This document shows positions 32,895 through 40,901 of a stretch of DNA of 52,193 nucleotides, piece by piece. This DNA is from Acidobacteria bacterium 13_1_20CM_2_55_15. Lineage in GTDB: Bacteria > Acidobacteriota > Terriglobia > 20CM-2-55-15. Location: assembly GCA_001920875.1 (NCBI GenBank), contig MNKP01000054.1:1-52193 (forward strand), in the 5' to 3' direction. A program made the position numbers and the translations under genes. Position 1 is the stretch's first letter, and each line of letters opens with the position of its first letter. The notes below the pieces were generated by a model. The model had not been told where the DNA came from. It did no database searches and saw nothing but the letters and a program-made list of their open reading frames with translations.

Positions 32895-33566
32895 GGTGGC
32901 CTGCGATACGGATTGCACGAACTTGCGGGCTGGCTCGGGAATCGGCAAATCGCCCTTTTCCACAAGTTCTCGAACGTCCACCTGCCGGCTGTAAAGGTTC
33001 TGATTCGCGTCCTTATCGGGGCGCAGGACCGCGCCCTGCAAAGAAATGCCGGCAAAGGCACCGCGGGCTCGCGAATAAACAAGAATCTCCGACCGCATGG
33101 TGGCAGTCGTATCGGCGGATGCATCCCTGCCTTTCGGCCCGGCAGCAGCGGAAGCGTCAACCCCTAGCGTGACCTTGTCTCGCAGAAGGTGCTTCAGACT
33201 ATCGGGTGTCATGAACAGCATCACGACATCGGTCTCTTGACCGCCGATCTGAAATCCGAAACTGCCGCCCGTTATGGAAATCATGGCCGGAGGTCCGAAT
33301 GGGCCGTTGCCCGCATTCTTCTTACACGAGACGGCTCCACGGCCAAGCTGCCCGCCGAAGCCTAGGGCCGCCTTCTTCAGACCCGGAATCACAGCCACGC
33401 ACTCGGCTCGTTTGAGAAGAGGTTTGGGAATCTCGGAATCGGGAGCCTGGATCAGCTCGTCGACGACTTTTGAAGATTCCCAAAGACGATCGGCAATTTT
33501 GTCCTCGATCGCCACCGCGGGAACAATAAAGATCACAATGAACACAACCGCTAGGAGAACGCACAT
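32883..33566 (-). CDS. secreted SYLF-domain (Ysc84-like) lipid-binding protein, copy 1
   Basis: 227 aa. The signal peptide is about residues 1-20 (VLLAVVFIVIFIVPAVA), then a mature SYLF domain: AECVAVIPGLKKAALGFGGQLGRG, GSFGFQIGGQETDVVMLFMT, DASAAAGPKGRD, VYSRARGAFAGISLQGAVL. The family binds phosphoinositides in eukaryotes; in bacteria it is exported and largely unexplained. ATG 33566 is preferred (AGAGGTG just upstream) over a GTG 6 bp further up. It follows the M24 gene by 9 bp, probably in one operon. A paralogue is at 46028-46723. Confidence 0.83.
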   Translation of the reverse strand: MCVLLAVVFIVIFIVPAVAIEDKIADRLWESSKVVDELIQAPDSEIPKPLLKRAECVAVIPGLKKAALGFGGQLGRGAVSCKKNAGNGPFGPPAMISITGGSFGFQIGGQETDVVMLFMTPDSLKHLLRDKVTLGVDASAAAGPKGRDASADTTATMRSEILVYSRARGAFAGISLQGAVLRPDKDANQNLYSRQVDVRELVEKGDLPIPEPARKFVQSVSQATSGK

Positions 33567-33575
33567 GGACACCTC

Positions 33576-34769
33576 TTATTTCAGAATCGGGATCACCTCG
33601 GATTGTATCGGTTGACCCGTCACAATGGCTTCTTTGTCGGACAAGTACATATCCACCTCGCTGCGCACGCCAAAGGTCCCTTTCAAATACACACCTGGCT
33701 CGATGGAGAAGCAGGTTCGCGCCATTAAGCGCCGGTTGTCTTGAGTTTCGAGATTATCGATATTAGCTCCATTGCCATGGACCTCCTCGTGAATGGAATG
33801 GCCCGTGCGATGCAGAAAGTACTCACCATACCCTGCCTTCGTGATCGACCGTCGAGCTTCCTCGTCAATTTGCCACCCATAGAGAACCTCGCCCGACGAA
33901 TACCGGGACTGTACGGCCTTTATTGCTGCGTCGCGGCCATCACGGACGACATTGAATATCTTCTGATGTTCCGCAGGAATCGTCTCACCAATGAAGAACG
34001 TCCATGTGATGTCGTCATAGACGGCATGCGGTGTCCGCCGCTTTGACCACATGTCTACCAGCAAAAAATCGCCTTTTTTCATTGGAAGATTGTCACCAGC
34101 ATTCGGTGCGTAGTGCGGATCTGCGCTGTGGGCGTTAATCGCCACAATCGGAGGGTGTCCGGCGGTCAGGTCGCGGCGATCAAACTGCTTGAGTATGAAA
34201 TCCTGAATCTCGAGTTCATTGATGGGGGCGTTGTCCCGAACGCGTCGGCGCACCTCTTTCGTGATTTCGTCGACGATCTCGCGCATGTGTTTGGCGGCAT
34301 ACAGATGGCTTTCCAACTGCTCGTCGCTCCACACCGCTTCGAAGACCTGAACGAGATCCGCGGATGAAACGACCTCGATACCATAGCTCCGGACCAATTC
34401 GATGGTTCCAGCATCAACGCGCGAGATGTAAGGGATCGTGTTTAGCGGCGAATACTGCATCGCAATTTTTTTGGCGCTGCCAAGCGTCTCACGCAAATGT
34501 TGATGCAGTTGCTGCCAAGGCAGATAGACGCGTTTGTCGCCCGGCAAACTGTCGAGCGCACCGGTCTCTATGGCATGGACTATCTTCCCGGGTGTGCCCC
34601 TTGCTGGAACAAAGTAAAACCAGCGGCGCGTCGTGAACTTTGCATGATCCAATCGCAAGATGTTTTCTGCGATCGGATCGCTTCCCCTGAAGCTGTAGAA
34701 CAACCACCCGTCGAGTTTGTCCTGTTGCAGTGCCTCTTGTATTGACGCTATATGTCCTTCGTTTGCCAT
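33576..34769 (-). CDS. M24 family aminopeptidase (Xaa-Pro peptidase-like), second copy
   Basis: 397 aa. Ligand set: the Asp of LLVDMWS, the Asp of YDDITWT, the His of HRTGHSIHEEVHG, the Glu of SIEPGVYL and the Glu of GVRSEVDM. ATG 34769 is chosen over a much longer upstream extension because it starts the creatinase-like N-domain (MANEGHIASIQEALQQDKLD) and has TATAAT exactly 6 nt upstream. Only distantly like the M24 protein at 28792. Divergent from the DHS-like gene, with SYLF copy 1 downstream. Confidence 0.85.
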   Translation of the reverse strand: MANEGHIASIQEALQQDKLDGWLFYSFRGSDPIAENILRLDHAKFTTRRWFYFVPARGTPGKIVHAIETGALDSLPGDKRVYLPWQQLHQHLRETLGSAKKIAMQYSPLNTIPYISRVDAGTIELVRSYGIEVVSSADLVQVFEAVWSDEQLESHLYAAKHMREIVDEITKEVRRRVRDNAPINELEIQDFILKQFDRRDLTAGHPPIVAINAHSADPHYAPNAGDNLPMKKGDFLLVDMWSKRRTPHAVYDDITWTFFIGETIPAEHQKIFNVVRDGRDAAIKAVQSRYSSGEVLYGWQIDEEARRSITKAGYGEYFLHRTGHSIHEEVHGNGANIDNLETQDNRRLMARTCFSIEPGVYLKGTFGVRSEVDMYLSDKEAIVTGQPIQSEVIPILK

Positions 34770-34775
34770 CGCCAC

Positions 34776-34793
34776 ATTATATGCAGGTAAAAT
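34776..34793. promoter_or_regulatory. divergent -10 boxes, M24 / DHS-like
   Basis: Minus strand: TATAAT (34781-34776) then 6 nt to ATG 34769. Plus strand: TAAAAT (34788-34793) then 9 nt to ATG 34803. Neither start has a ribosome site. Confidence 0.5.
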
Positions 34794-34802
34794 GTAGTCG
34801 GG

Positions 34803-35900
34803 ATGAAGAATAAAAGCCGGTTCCTGCGTGGCCAGCCTATTGAACCGCCTGCCATCGACGCGAATATTTCGATAGTCGACTTGATCGACAAAACCTTCAA
34901 CGCGTATAACGCCGCGCGTTTTCGCGAAGCATGCCAGCTTTTCGTCGAACGGATGCTGGCCGACGATGTGACAGTCGGTATGAGTCTTTCGGGCGCAATG
35001 ACGCCGGCCGGAATCGGAATGGCAGCCATCATACCTCTCATGCGGGCGGGGTTTGTCGATTGGATCGTTTCCACTGGCGCCAATCTTTATCACGATACGC
35101 ATTTCGGGATAGGGCTTCAGATGCGGCGCGGGTTGCGCGATTTGGACGACCGCCTTTTACGTGAAGAAGGCGTCGTCCGGATTTGCGATATTTTCTTTCA
35201 ATATGACGTCCTTCTTAAAACCGACGAGTTCTTTCGCGAGATGGTCAGCGCTCCCGAATTTCAACGAACGATGAGCACCGCGGAGTTCCATTACCTGGCA
35301 GGCAAATACGTTCTGGAACGCAGCCGCCTGCTAGGTCTGAAGAACAAATCGCTCCTCGGAGCGGCGCATGAATTAGGCATCCCGATCTATACGTCTTCTC
35401 CCGGCGACAGTTCGATCGGAATGAATGTGGCGGCAAAAGCTCTCGATGGCAACAAACTTCAATTTGATGTGAATGCCGATGTGAATGAAACCGCCGCAAT
35501 CGTCTACGGCGCAAAGAAGAGCGGTCAAAAAAGCGCGATTCTCATCATCGGCGGCGGCTCACCGAAAAATTTCGTTCTTCAAACCGAACCGCAGATCCAG
35601 GAAGTGCTTGGGCTTGATGAGAAAGGTCATGATTACTATCTGCAGTTTACGGACGCGCGCGTGGACACGGGGGGACTCTCCGGAGCAACTCCCGCAGAGG
35701 CCGTCACATGGGGTAAAGTGGATCCTGAGCGGTTGCCCGACGCCGTCGTCTGTTACGTGGACTCGACGATCGGCTTGCCTCTACTGACGGCATACGCGAT
35801 TGCGAAACGAAAACCGAGACATGTAAAGGCACTTTATCATCGGCGAGGCGAGTTGCTCGGTTCGATGAAGAAAGCCGTTGCTGAAAAGTCCCGCACTTAA
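34803..35900 (+). CDS. deoxyhypusine synthase-like protein
   Basis: 365 aa NAD-dependent fold. Conserved blocks are [50 protein letters not shown] and [16 protein letters not shown]305 in TWGK corresponds to the active-site Lys that carries the butylamine intermediate in eukaryotic DHS. Bacteria lack eIF5A, so bacterial relatives are thought to make homospermidine or modify another target; the substrate here is unknown. The downstream molybdopterin oxidoreductase follows after 18 bp, possibly co-transcribed. Confidence 0.86.
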   Translation: MKNKSRFLRGQPIEPPAIDANISIVDLIDKTFNAYNAARFREACQLFVERMLADDVTVGMSLSGAMTPAGIGMAAIIPLMRAGFVDWIVSTGANLYHDTHFGIGLQMRRGLRDLDDRLLREEGVVRICDIFFQYDVLLKTDEFFREMVSAPEFQRTMSTAEFHYLAGKYVLERSRLLGLKNKSLLGAAHELGIPIYTSSPGDSSIGMNVAAKALDGNKLQFDVNADVNETAAIVYGAKKSGQKSAILIIGGGSPKNFVLQTEPQIQEVLGLDEKGHDYYLQFTDARVDTGGLSGATPAEAVTWGKVDPERLPDAVVCYVDSTIGLPLLTAYAIAKRKPRHVKALYHRRGELLGSMKKAVAEKSRT

Positions 35901-35918
35901 AAATTGGAAAGCTGAAAA

Positions 35919-37946
35919 ATGTCTAACCAGATCATTCGAGCCGTTTGCCCTCACGATTGCCCCGATACGTGCGCCATGCTGGTGGAACTAGACGCCAGTG
36001 GACGCGCCGTTCGTGTCAAAGGAGATCCGGAAAATCCTTACACGCATGGCGGGTTATGCGTGAAGGTCGCCCACTACGAGAAGCGTACCTATCACAAAGA
36101 CCGTCTGCTTTATCCAATGAAACGCGCCGGCCGCAAAGGCGAAGGAAAATTCGAGCGCATCTCATGGGACGAAGCGCTCGAAACGATCACCGCCAGGCTG
36201 AAGGCGATTACGGAGCAAAATCCTCAGTCGATTCTTCCCTACAGCTACGCAGGCACCATGGGCCTCCTGCAGGGCGGAAGTATGGATCGGCGATTCTTTC
36301 ATCGGCTTGGAGCATCTTTGCTGGATCGAACGATCTGCTCGACAGCAGGCATGTTCGGCATGCGATACACCGTGGGCGCTTCGGTGGGGACCAACCCGGA
36401 AACCGTCGATCAGACGAAGTACATCTTGATCTGGGGATCGAACATCATCACTTCGAACATTCACTTGTGGCGTTACATGCTGAAAGCGCGCTCGCGCGGG
36501 GCGAAGATTGTCACGATTGATCCGCTGCGCACCAGAACGGGTGACCAGTCTGATGAACACATTCCGATCATGCCCGGTACTGATGGCGCCTTAGCGCTAG
36601 GGATGATGCACGTCATCATTCGCGACGGTCTTCAGGATCAGGATTACATCGACCGCTACACCATCGGCTTTGATGCTTTGAAACGCCGGGTCGAGGAATA
36701 TCCTCCTTCACGCGTCAGCGAGATCACCGGAGTTTCCGAAACCACCATCGAACGCTTCACACGCGAATATGCCACGCATTCGCCGGGGTTCATTCGTGTG
36801 AACTACGGCCTGCAACGGCATGCCGGCGGCGGTATGGCGGTTCGAAATATTTTCTGCTTACCGGCCTTGATCGGATCGTGGCGCTATCCGGGTGGCGGCG
36901 CAGTTTTGAGTACGAGCGGGTTTTTCAAATACAACTATGCGGCTCTCGAACGTCCGGATTTGATCCAGGGCCGTCCCAGAACAATCAACATGAGCCGATT
37001 GGGCGAGGCACTCACGAATGCAAATCCGCCGGTGCGGGCCATTGTTGTTTACAACACCAATCCGGGAGCCATAGCACCGAATCAGCAACGCGTACTCGAG
37101 GGCTTCAAACGCGACGACTTGTTCACAGTTGTTCTCGAGCATTTTCAGACGGACACCGCGGATTACGCAGACATTCTTTTGCCGGCGACGACACAACTCG
37201 AGCATCTCGACATTCACCGTGCCTATGGACACACGTACGCTATGCTGAACACCCCCGCCATCCGACCTCTTGGCGAAAGCAAGCCCAATACGGAGATTTT
37301 CCGTCTTCTCGCGAAACACATGGGCTTTGACGATCGATGTTTCCAGGATTCCGATGAAGATCTAGTGCGGCAGGCTTTGACCGGAGTGAGTGGGGTTACT
37401 CTTGATGAATTAAGACGGAAGGGTTGGGTCTCGCTTCGGATAGGCGATGCGCCCTTCGCCGAAGGCAACTTTCCAACACCATCAGGCAAGTGCGAATTCT
37501 ATTCCGAACGCCTCAAGGATCTTGATCCGCTGCCGACTTACATCCCTCCCCGTGAGGACCGGATCTCCAATCCCGCGCTCGCCCAGGAATTTCCCCTGGT
37601 ATTGATTTCGCCTCCCGCGCATCACTTCCTTAATTCGACGTTCGTGAATCTCTTTCAGGAAAAGGAATTGGGACCGACGCTCGAGATCAATGCGACGGAC
37701 GCTGCGGCCCGGCATATCGCCGATGGCTCTCCGGTACAAATCTTCAATAACCGCGGCAGTTTCCTCGCGCGAGCCGTCGTGACGGATCGCACAAGATCCG
37801 GCGTCGTTTGCGCACCATCCATCTGGTGGAACAAACTCGTCCCGGGCGGACGTAATGCCAACAGCACAACATCTGAAGAAGTCACCGACCTTGGCGGGGG
37901 AGCCACGTTCTACGACAACCTGGTGGACGTCCGTTCAGCGGACTGA
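35919..37946 (+). CDS. molybdopterin-dependent oxidoreductase (DMSO-reductase family)
   Basis: 675 aa. N-terminal [4Fe-4S] site C10-x3-C14-x3-C18-x28-C47. The Mo-bis-MGD core has YILIWGSNIITSN, VTIDPLRTRTGDQSD, IPIMPGTDGALALGM and IVVYNTNPGAIAPNQ, and a C-terminal dinucleotide-binding domain contains LISPPAHHFLNSTF. There is no Tat signal, so it is probably cytoplasmic. No small Fe-S or membrane subunit is adjacent, so it acts alone or with unlinked partners. The Mo ligand cannot be assigned with confidence (C in DRTICSTAG is one option). Substrate unknown. Its stop lies inside a palindrome shared with the convergent gene. Confidence 0.85.
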   Translation: MSNQIIRAVCPHDCPDTCAMLVELDASGRAVRVKGDPENPYTHGGLCVKVAHYEKRTYHKDRLLYPMKRAGRKGEGKFERISWDEALETITARLKAITEQNPQSILPYSYAGTMGLLQGGSMDRRFFHRLGASLLDRTICSTAGMFGMRYTVGASVGTNPETVDQTKYILIWGSNIITSNIHLWRYMLKARSRGAKIVTIDPLRTRTGDQSDEHIPIMPGTDGALALGMMHVIIRDGLQDQDYIDRYTIGFDALKRRVEEYPPSRVSEITGVSETTIERFTREYATHSPGFIRVNYGLQRHAGGGMAVRNIFCLPALIGSWRYPGGGAVLSTSGFFKYNYAALERPDLIQGRPRTINMSRLGEALTNANPPVRAIVVYNTNPGAIAPNQQRVLEGFKRDDLFTVVLEHFQTDTADYADILLPATTQLEHLDIHRAYGHTYAMLNTPAIRPLGESKPNTEIFRLLAKHMGFDDRCFQDSDEDLVRQALTGVSGVTLDELRRKGWVSLRIGDAPFAEGNFPTPSGKCEFYSERLKDLDPLPTYIPPREDRISNPALAQEFPLVLISPPAHHFLNSTFVNLFQEKELGPTLEINATDAAARHIADGSPVQIFNNRGSFLARAVVTDRTRSGVVCAPSIWWNKLVPGGRNANSTTSEEVTDLGGGATFYDNLVDVRSAD

Positions 37947-37970
37947 CCCTCTCCCTTTGGGAAAGGGTCA
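37944..37970. terminator. bidirectional hairpin containing both convergent stop codons (family B)
   Basis: TGACCCTCTCCCTTTGGGAA continues to AAGGGTCA at 37970 as a nearly perfect palindrome. The first TGA (37944-37946) ends the oxidoreductase gene and the last TCA (37968-37970) is the stop of the convergent DUF1015 gene. Confidence 0.75.
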
Positions 37971-39212
37971 ATCCAGAGCATACACTGTCAGACCGGACAG
38001 CAGCTTCGGGTAAAAGTCGGTTGATTTTTGCGGCATGACACTGCCTTCCAGTGCAATATCACGTAGCTGATCGAGACCGGTCGGATTGAGCAAAAAAGCG
38101 ACCTGAGCTCTTCGATCTCGCACTGCGCTGATGGCCTCCTGGCGCCCACGCACATACGTGATGTAGCTTTCCTGCTTCACGGCTTCTTCTCTAATCCCGA
38201 GGCATTTCTCCAAGAGCAAACGGTGCAAAATAAATACGTCGAGCGTGCGCTGTTTCTCCGATAGATCAGGCATCAATGAACGCAGATCCACGGGGGATCG
38301 AAGCTGCAGGTAGGACAGTCGATCATCTACGAAAACGCCGACGGTACCAGGTTCCGGTTTTGACGATTCGGCCCGGTAAAAAAATTCTTCTGCCCGGTTA
38401 AAGAAAACGGCGGGCTCGAATCCCGGTACGTTCGCAAGCACGCGATGGGTGGCCAAAATGGTCAATCCCGGACTACTCATATTGAAAAACGCCATAGGCA
38501 GCCGATCGCTTCCCTTTTCTCCGCGCATCTCGTCTCGATAAGCCAATGCCGTTTCATACCGATGATGCCCGTCGGCGATGATCAATTTCTTGTTCTCCAT
38601 CTGTCCCTGAATAAACCGGATCCTTTCGTGATCGGTGACTATCCAGATCGAGTGTTCCACACCGTACTCATCTTTCAAACGAATGTCTGGAGTTCGCCGG
38701 GCGACCTCTTCCAAGACGTGATCGATTCGCTGCTCCGGATCTTCGTAAAGCATGAAGATCTGTTCGAACTGAGTTCGTGTGTAGCGCAACAGCTCGAGGC
38801 GGTCTTTTTTGGGCCCCGTCAACGTCCGCTCATGGGGAAACACGACTTTATTCGCGTAATCCTCCAACTGGCCCAATCCGACAAACCCCTTTCGAACGCG
38901 AATTTCGTGTTGATCCGGGACCTGGAATCCTTGGAAGTAAACGAACAAGGCCGCCTCCGGAAGCTGCTGCAGAATTCCGCCGGACCGCCATTCTTTCAAG
39001 CAGGCTGCGGCGCGTGTGTAAACATTGTCCTCAGGTGAATCTGACGGATCTGTTTTGCCAAAGACAATGCGCACAATGTTGTTCGGATGCGCTGCATAAT
39101 AACGCGCCTGCATTTCCCCCGAGATCTTGTCGTATGGCTGCGTAACGACTTTTTCTATCGGAACCTTGTCCGGTGCATATCGCAGACTGCGAAATGGATA
39201 AATCTTTGCCAT
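37968..39212 (-). CDS. DUF1015 family protein
   Basis: 414 aa from ATG 39212 (MAKIYPFRSLRYAPDKVP, the usual start of this family), preferred over an upstream extension of 98 codons. Conserved blocks include VTQPYDKISGEMQARYYAAHPNNIVRI, YGVEHSIWIVTD and IADGHHRYETALAYRDE. The family is a predicted kinase-like/HTH-associated group of unknown activity, widespread in anaerobes and soil bacteria. TATTCT ends 8 nt before the ATG, with no ribosome site. Divergent from a 98-aa gene with which it shares the -10 region. Confidence 0.85.
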   Translation of the reverse strand: MAKIYPFRSLRYAPDKVPIEKVVTQPYDKISGEMQARYYAAHPNNIVRIVFGKTDPSDSPEDNVYTRAAACLKEWRSGGILQQLPEAALFVYFQGFQVPDQHEIRVRKGFVGLGQLEDYANKVVFPHERTLTGPKKDRLELLRYTRTQFEQIFMLYEDPEQRIDHVLEEVARRTPDIRLKDEYGVEHSIWIVTDHERIRFIQGQMENKKLIIADGHHRYETALAYRDEMRGEKGSDRLPMAFFNMSSPGLTILATHRVLANVPGFEPAVFFNRAEEFFYRAESSKPEPGTVGVFVDDRLSYLQLRSPVDLRSLMPDLSEKQRTLDVFILHRLLLEKCLGIREEAVKQESYITYVRGRQEAISAVRDRRAQVAFLLNPTGLDQLRDIALEGSVMPQKSTDFYPKLLSGLTVYALD

Positions 39213-39219
39213 ATTGCGA

Positions 39220-39226
39220 TAGAATA
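39220..39226. promoter_or_regulatory. shared symmetric -10 element, DUF1015 / 98-aa gene
   Basis: TAGAATA reads TAGAAT on the plus strand (11 nt before ATG 39237) and TATTCT on the minus strand (8 nt before ATG 39212). Confidence 0.5.
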
Positions 39227-39236
39227 CTGCGCCTCT

Positions 39237-39533
39237 ATGAAATTGGAATGGATTTCTCGGTTGGAACAGTTCCTGGAACGTAATGATTTCGGCAAAAATT
39301 GGGACGGCGCTTACCAGGATGCTGTACCTACCCTCCGTCAGTTTTTTCATCGGGCAGGTTTCCGCACGCATATCACGAGCGAATGGGAATCGCCTTCCCG
39401 GCATTCGGAATTGGTCGCGACAAAGCAATTCCTGGTTGTCCGGATCCCCTGGGCTGAAGACTACAACGGCAAATCGTTGGTTGATCTCAACGCACTCGAA
39501 GTCCAATCACAACGCCATCACGCAGCCGAATGA
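39237..39533 (+). CDS. conserved-looking small protein of unknown function (98 aa)
   Basis: Starts MKLEWISRLEQFLERNDFGKNWDG. It has amphipathic helices, no signal and no Cys pair. I do not recognise the family. The start at 39237 is favoured by the adjacent promoter element; longer in-frame starts fall inside the divergent gene. An ATGA overlap (39530-39533) couples it to the HAD gene. Confidence 0.6.
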   Translation: MKLEWISRLEQFLERNDFGKNWDGAYQDAVPTLRQFFHRAGFRTHITSEWESPSRHSELVATKQFLVVRIPWAEDYNGKSLVDLNALEVQSQRHHAAE

Positions 39534-40213
39534 TCGGCCGGAAATTTCGCGCCGTGCTGTTCGATGCGGCCGAGACATTGTTTACGACACGCGGTACTGT
39601 TGGCCAAATCTATGGCAGCATCGCGCGCCGGTACGGGTCGACGGCTCCAGTTGAGGCGATCCAGGCGGCATTCGCGCGGCAATTTCGCGGTGCCGGTCCA
39701 CTGTCGATCGAAGATCAGAAAGGATGGTGGAAGGACGTCGTGCATCGCGTCTTCAGCGAGGTCGGCATGGTTGATAACTTCGACCAATTCTTCGATGAAG
39801 TGTACGAGCGGTTTCGGAGTTCCGAAGGTTGGGTCCTCTTCCCGGATACCATCGAAGCATTGACAGACCTGAAACGGTCCGGACTCAAGCTTGGTGTCAT
39901 TTCAAATTTTGACAACCGAATATATTCCGTGATGAAGAGCCTGAACATTCTGCACTTTTTCGACACTGTCACGCTCTCGAGCGAAACGGGTTACTGCAAG
40001 CCGGACCGCGAAATTTTCGACGCGGCCATCCAGGCACTCGGTGTGCCGGCATCCGAGGTCCTCTTGGTAGGTGACAGCCTTCGCGACGATGTCGAAGCGG
40101 GAATGAGAGCCGGTTTGCATGCTGCATTGCTTGATCGGGATAATCGACATCCCGGAGTTGAACATGTGCCGCGAATCTCTTCATTGACGGAGGCCCTTTC
40201 CTTAGTGAGCTGA
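39530..40213 (+). CDS. HAD-superfamily hydrolase (HDHD3/haloacid-dehalogenase-like)
   Basis: 227 aa, HAD subfamily IA with helical cap. Motif I is D12-A-A14 (FDAAETLF), a DxA variant lacking the second Asp. Motif II is the Ser of VISNFDN, motif III the Lys of GYCKPDREIF, motif IV VGDSLRDDVEGA-like (VGDSLRDDVEAGMRAG). The DxA form occurs naturally in the HDHD3-like branch, so this one is less surprising than the DxN protein at 5267. Substrate unknown. Translationally coupled to the 98-aa gene. Confidence 0.8.
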   Translation: MIGRKFRAVLFDAAETLFTTRGTVGQIYGSIARRYGSTAPVEAIQAAFARQFRGAGPLSIEDQKGWWKDVVHRVFSEVGMVDNFDQFFDEVYERFRSSEGWVLFPDTIEALTDLKRSGLKLGVISNFDNRIYSVMKSLNILHFFDTVTLSSETGYCKPDREIFDAAIQALGVPASEVLLVGDSLRDDVEAGMRAGLHAALLDRDNRHPGVEHVPRISSLTEALSLVS

Positions 40214-40243
40214 CGCAGCGGTTATCGAAGATGTGAATGAACT

Positions 40244-40305
40244 TCCCTCTCCCCTCTGGGAGAGGGCGGCGCGCCAGCTCGCGGGCTGGCACGCCCGGAG
40301 AGGGT
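40244..40305. repeat. palindromic repeat family B, copy 4
   Basis: TCCCTCTCCCCTCTGGGAGA starts the element, a second hairpin GCCAGCTCGCGGGCTGGC fills the middle, and CCGGAGAGGG ends it. It lies between the HAD gene and the iscR promoter. Confidence 0.75.
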
Positions 40306-40362
40306 GGATCTCACGCTTTGCGCAGAGCGCCGCTGCAGTTAAAATAAGATCACGCTTGATTT

Positions 40363-40390
40363 TTGCGCCGCGAGTCCTTACATTTATAAG
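40363..40390 (+). promoter_or_regulatory. candidate promoter of the isc operon
   Basis: TTGCGC (40363-40368), a 16-nt spacer, then TATAAG (40385-40390). The -10 overlaps the first bases of the IscR-type operator. Confidence 0.5.
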
Positions 40391-40412
40391 TCCGACTGAA
40401 ATGGTCGGACTT
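40388..40412 (+). promoter_or_regulatory. IscR type-1-like operator
   Basis: AAGTCCGAC (40388-40396) and GTCGGACTT (40404-40412) are perfect inverted arms with a 7-nt loop. The core CCGACTGAAATGGTCGG (40392-40408) matches the Escherichia type-1 consensus YYGACTRWWWYAGTCRR at all but one position. It lies over the start of the transcript, where a bound repressor would block iscR. Confidence 0.8.
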
Positions 40413-40433
40413 AGTCAGAAAAGGCGGTGCTTG

Positions 40434-40832
40434 ATGTTTCGGCTATCGAAGAAGTCCGATTACGGCCTGATCGCTTTGAAACATTTAGCTCAACACAATG
40501 AAGAATCTATTAGTGCACGAGAGATAGCTGCTCGTTATCACATTCCCGCCGAGTTGCTGGCTAAGGTGTTGCAAAGATTAGTGCGAAAAGGATTGCTGGC
40601 ATCGCAACAAGGGATCAACGGAGGATACATATTGGCGAGGGATCCGGCGACGATCTCCATTGTGGATGTGGTCGAGGCCCTGGAGGGACCGATTTCCATT
40701 ACGCCCTGTGAGCGCGGTGATGATTGCCAGCAATTGCAGATGTGCTCGGTAAGAGATCCGTTGTTGAAAATCAAAGCAAAGGTCGTGAGGGTGTTGGGAG
40801 ACACTTCGATCTACGAACTTGCGACCAACTAG
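40434..40832 (+). CDS. iscR: IscR-like Rrf2-family Fe-S regulator
   Basis: 132 aa. Winged HTH (about 1-65: KKSDYGLIALKHLA, AREIAARYHIPAELLAKVLQRL, GINGGYILAR) and three Cys at C92, C98 and C104 (x5, x5 spacing), the same numbering as Escherichia IscR. The fourth ligand there, His107, is Arg here, so cluster coordination may differ. A type-1-like operator precedes the gene, predicting autorepression when loaded with [2Fe-2S]. It heads an iscRSUA-hscBA-iscX cluster. The start at 40434 is chosen from family alignment. Confidence 0.88.
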   Translation: MFRLSKKSDYGLIALKHLAQHNEESISAREIAARYHIPAELLAKVLQRLVRKGLLASQQGINGGYILARDPATISIVDVVEALEGPISITPCERGDDCQQLQMCSVRDPLLKIKAKVVRVLGDTSIYELATN

Positions 40833-40901
40833 AGGTAGCGCACAGCCTCAAGAATAGCGTGCCCGAAATAGAAGCCCACGACGCGAAAAGAGGAAACCAA
40901 A

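Noticed and set aside
34770-35102. 111-codon N-terminal extension of the second M24 peptidase
   Set aside because: It would overlap the divergent DHS-like gene and its promoter, and the M24 N-domain starts at 34769.
38445-39038. 197-codon plus-strand frame inside the DUF1015 gene
   Set aside because: The minus strand encodes conserved DUF1015 blocks throughout; the plus frame has none.
39530-40213. DxA motif in the second HAD as a broken active site
   Set aside because: DxA-type motif I is usual in HDHD3-like members, so it is not evidence of inactivation.
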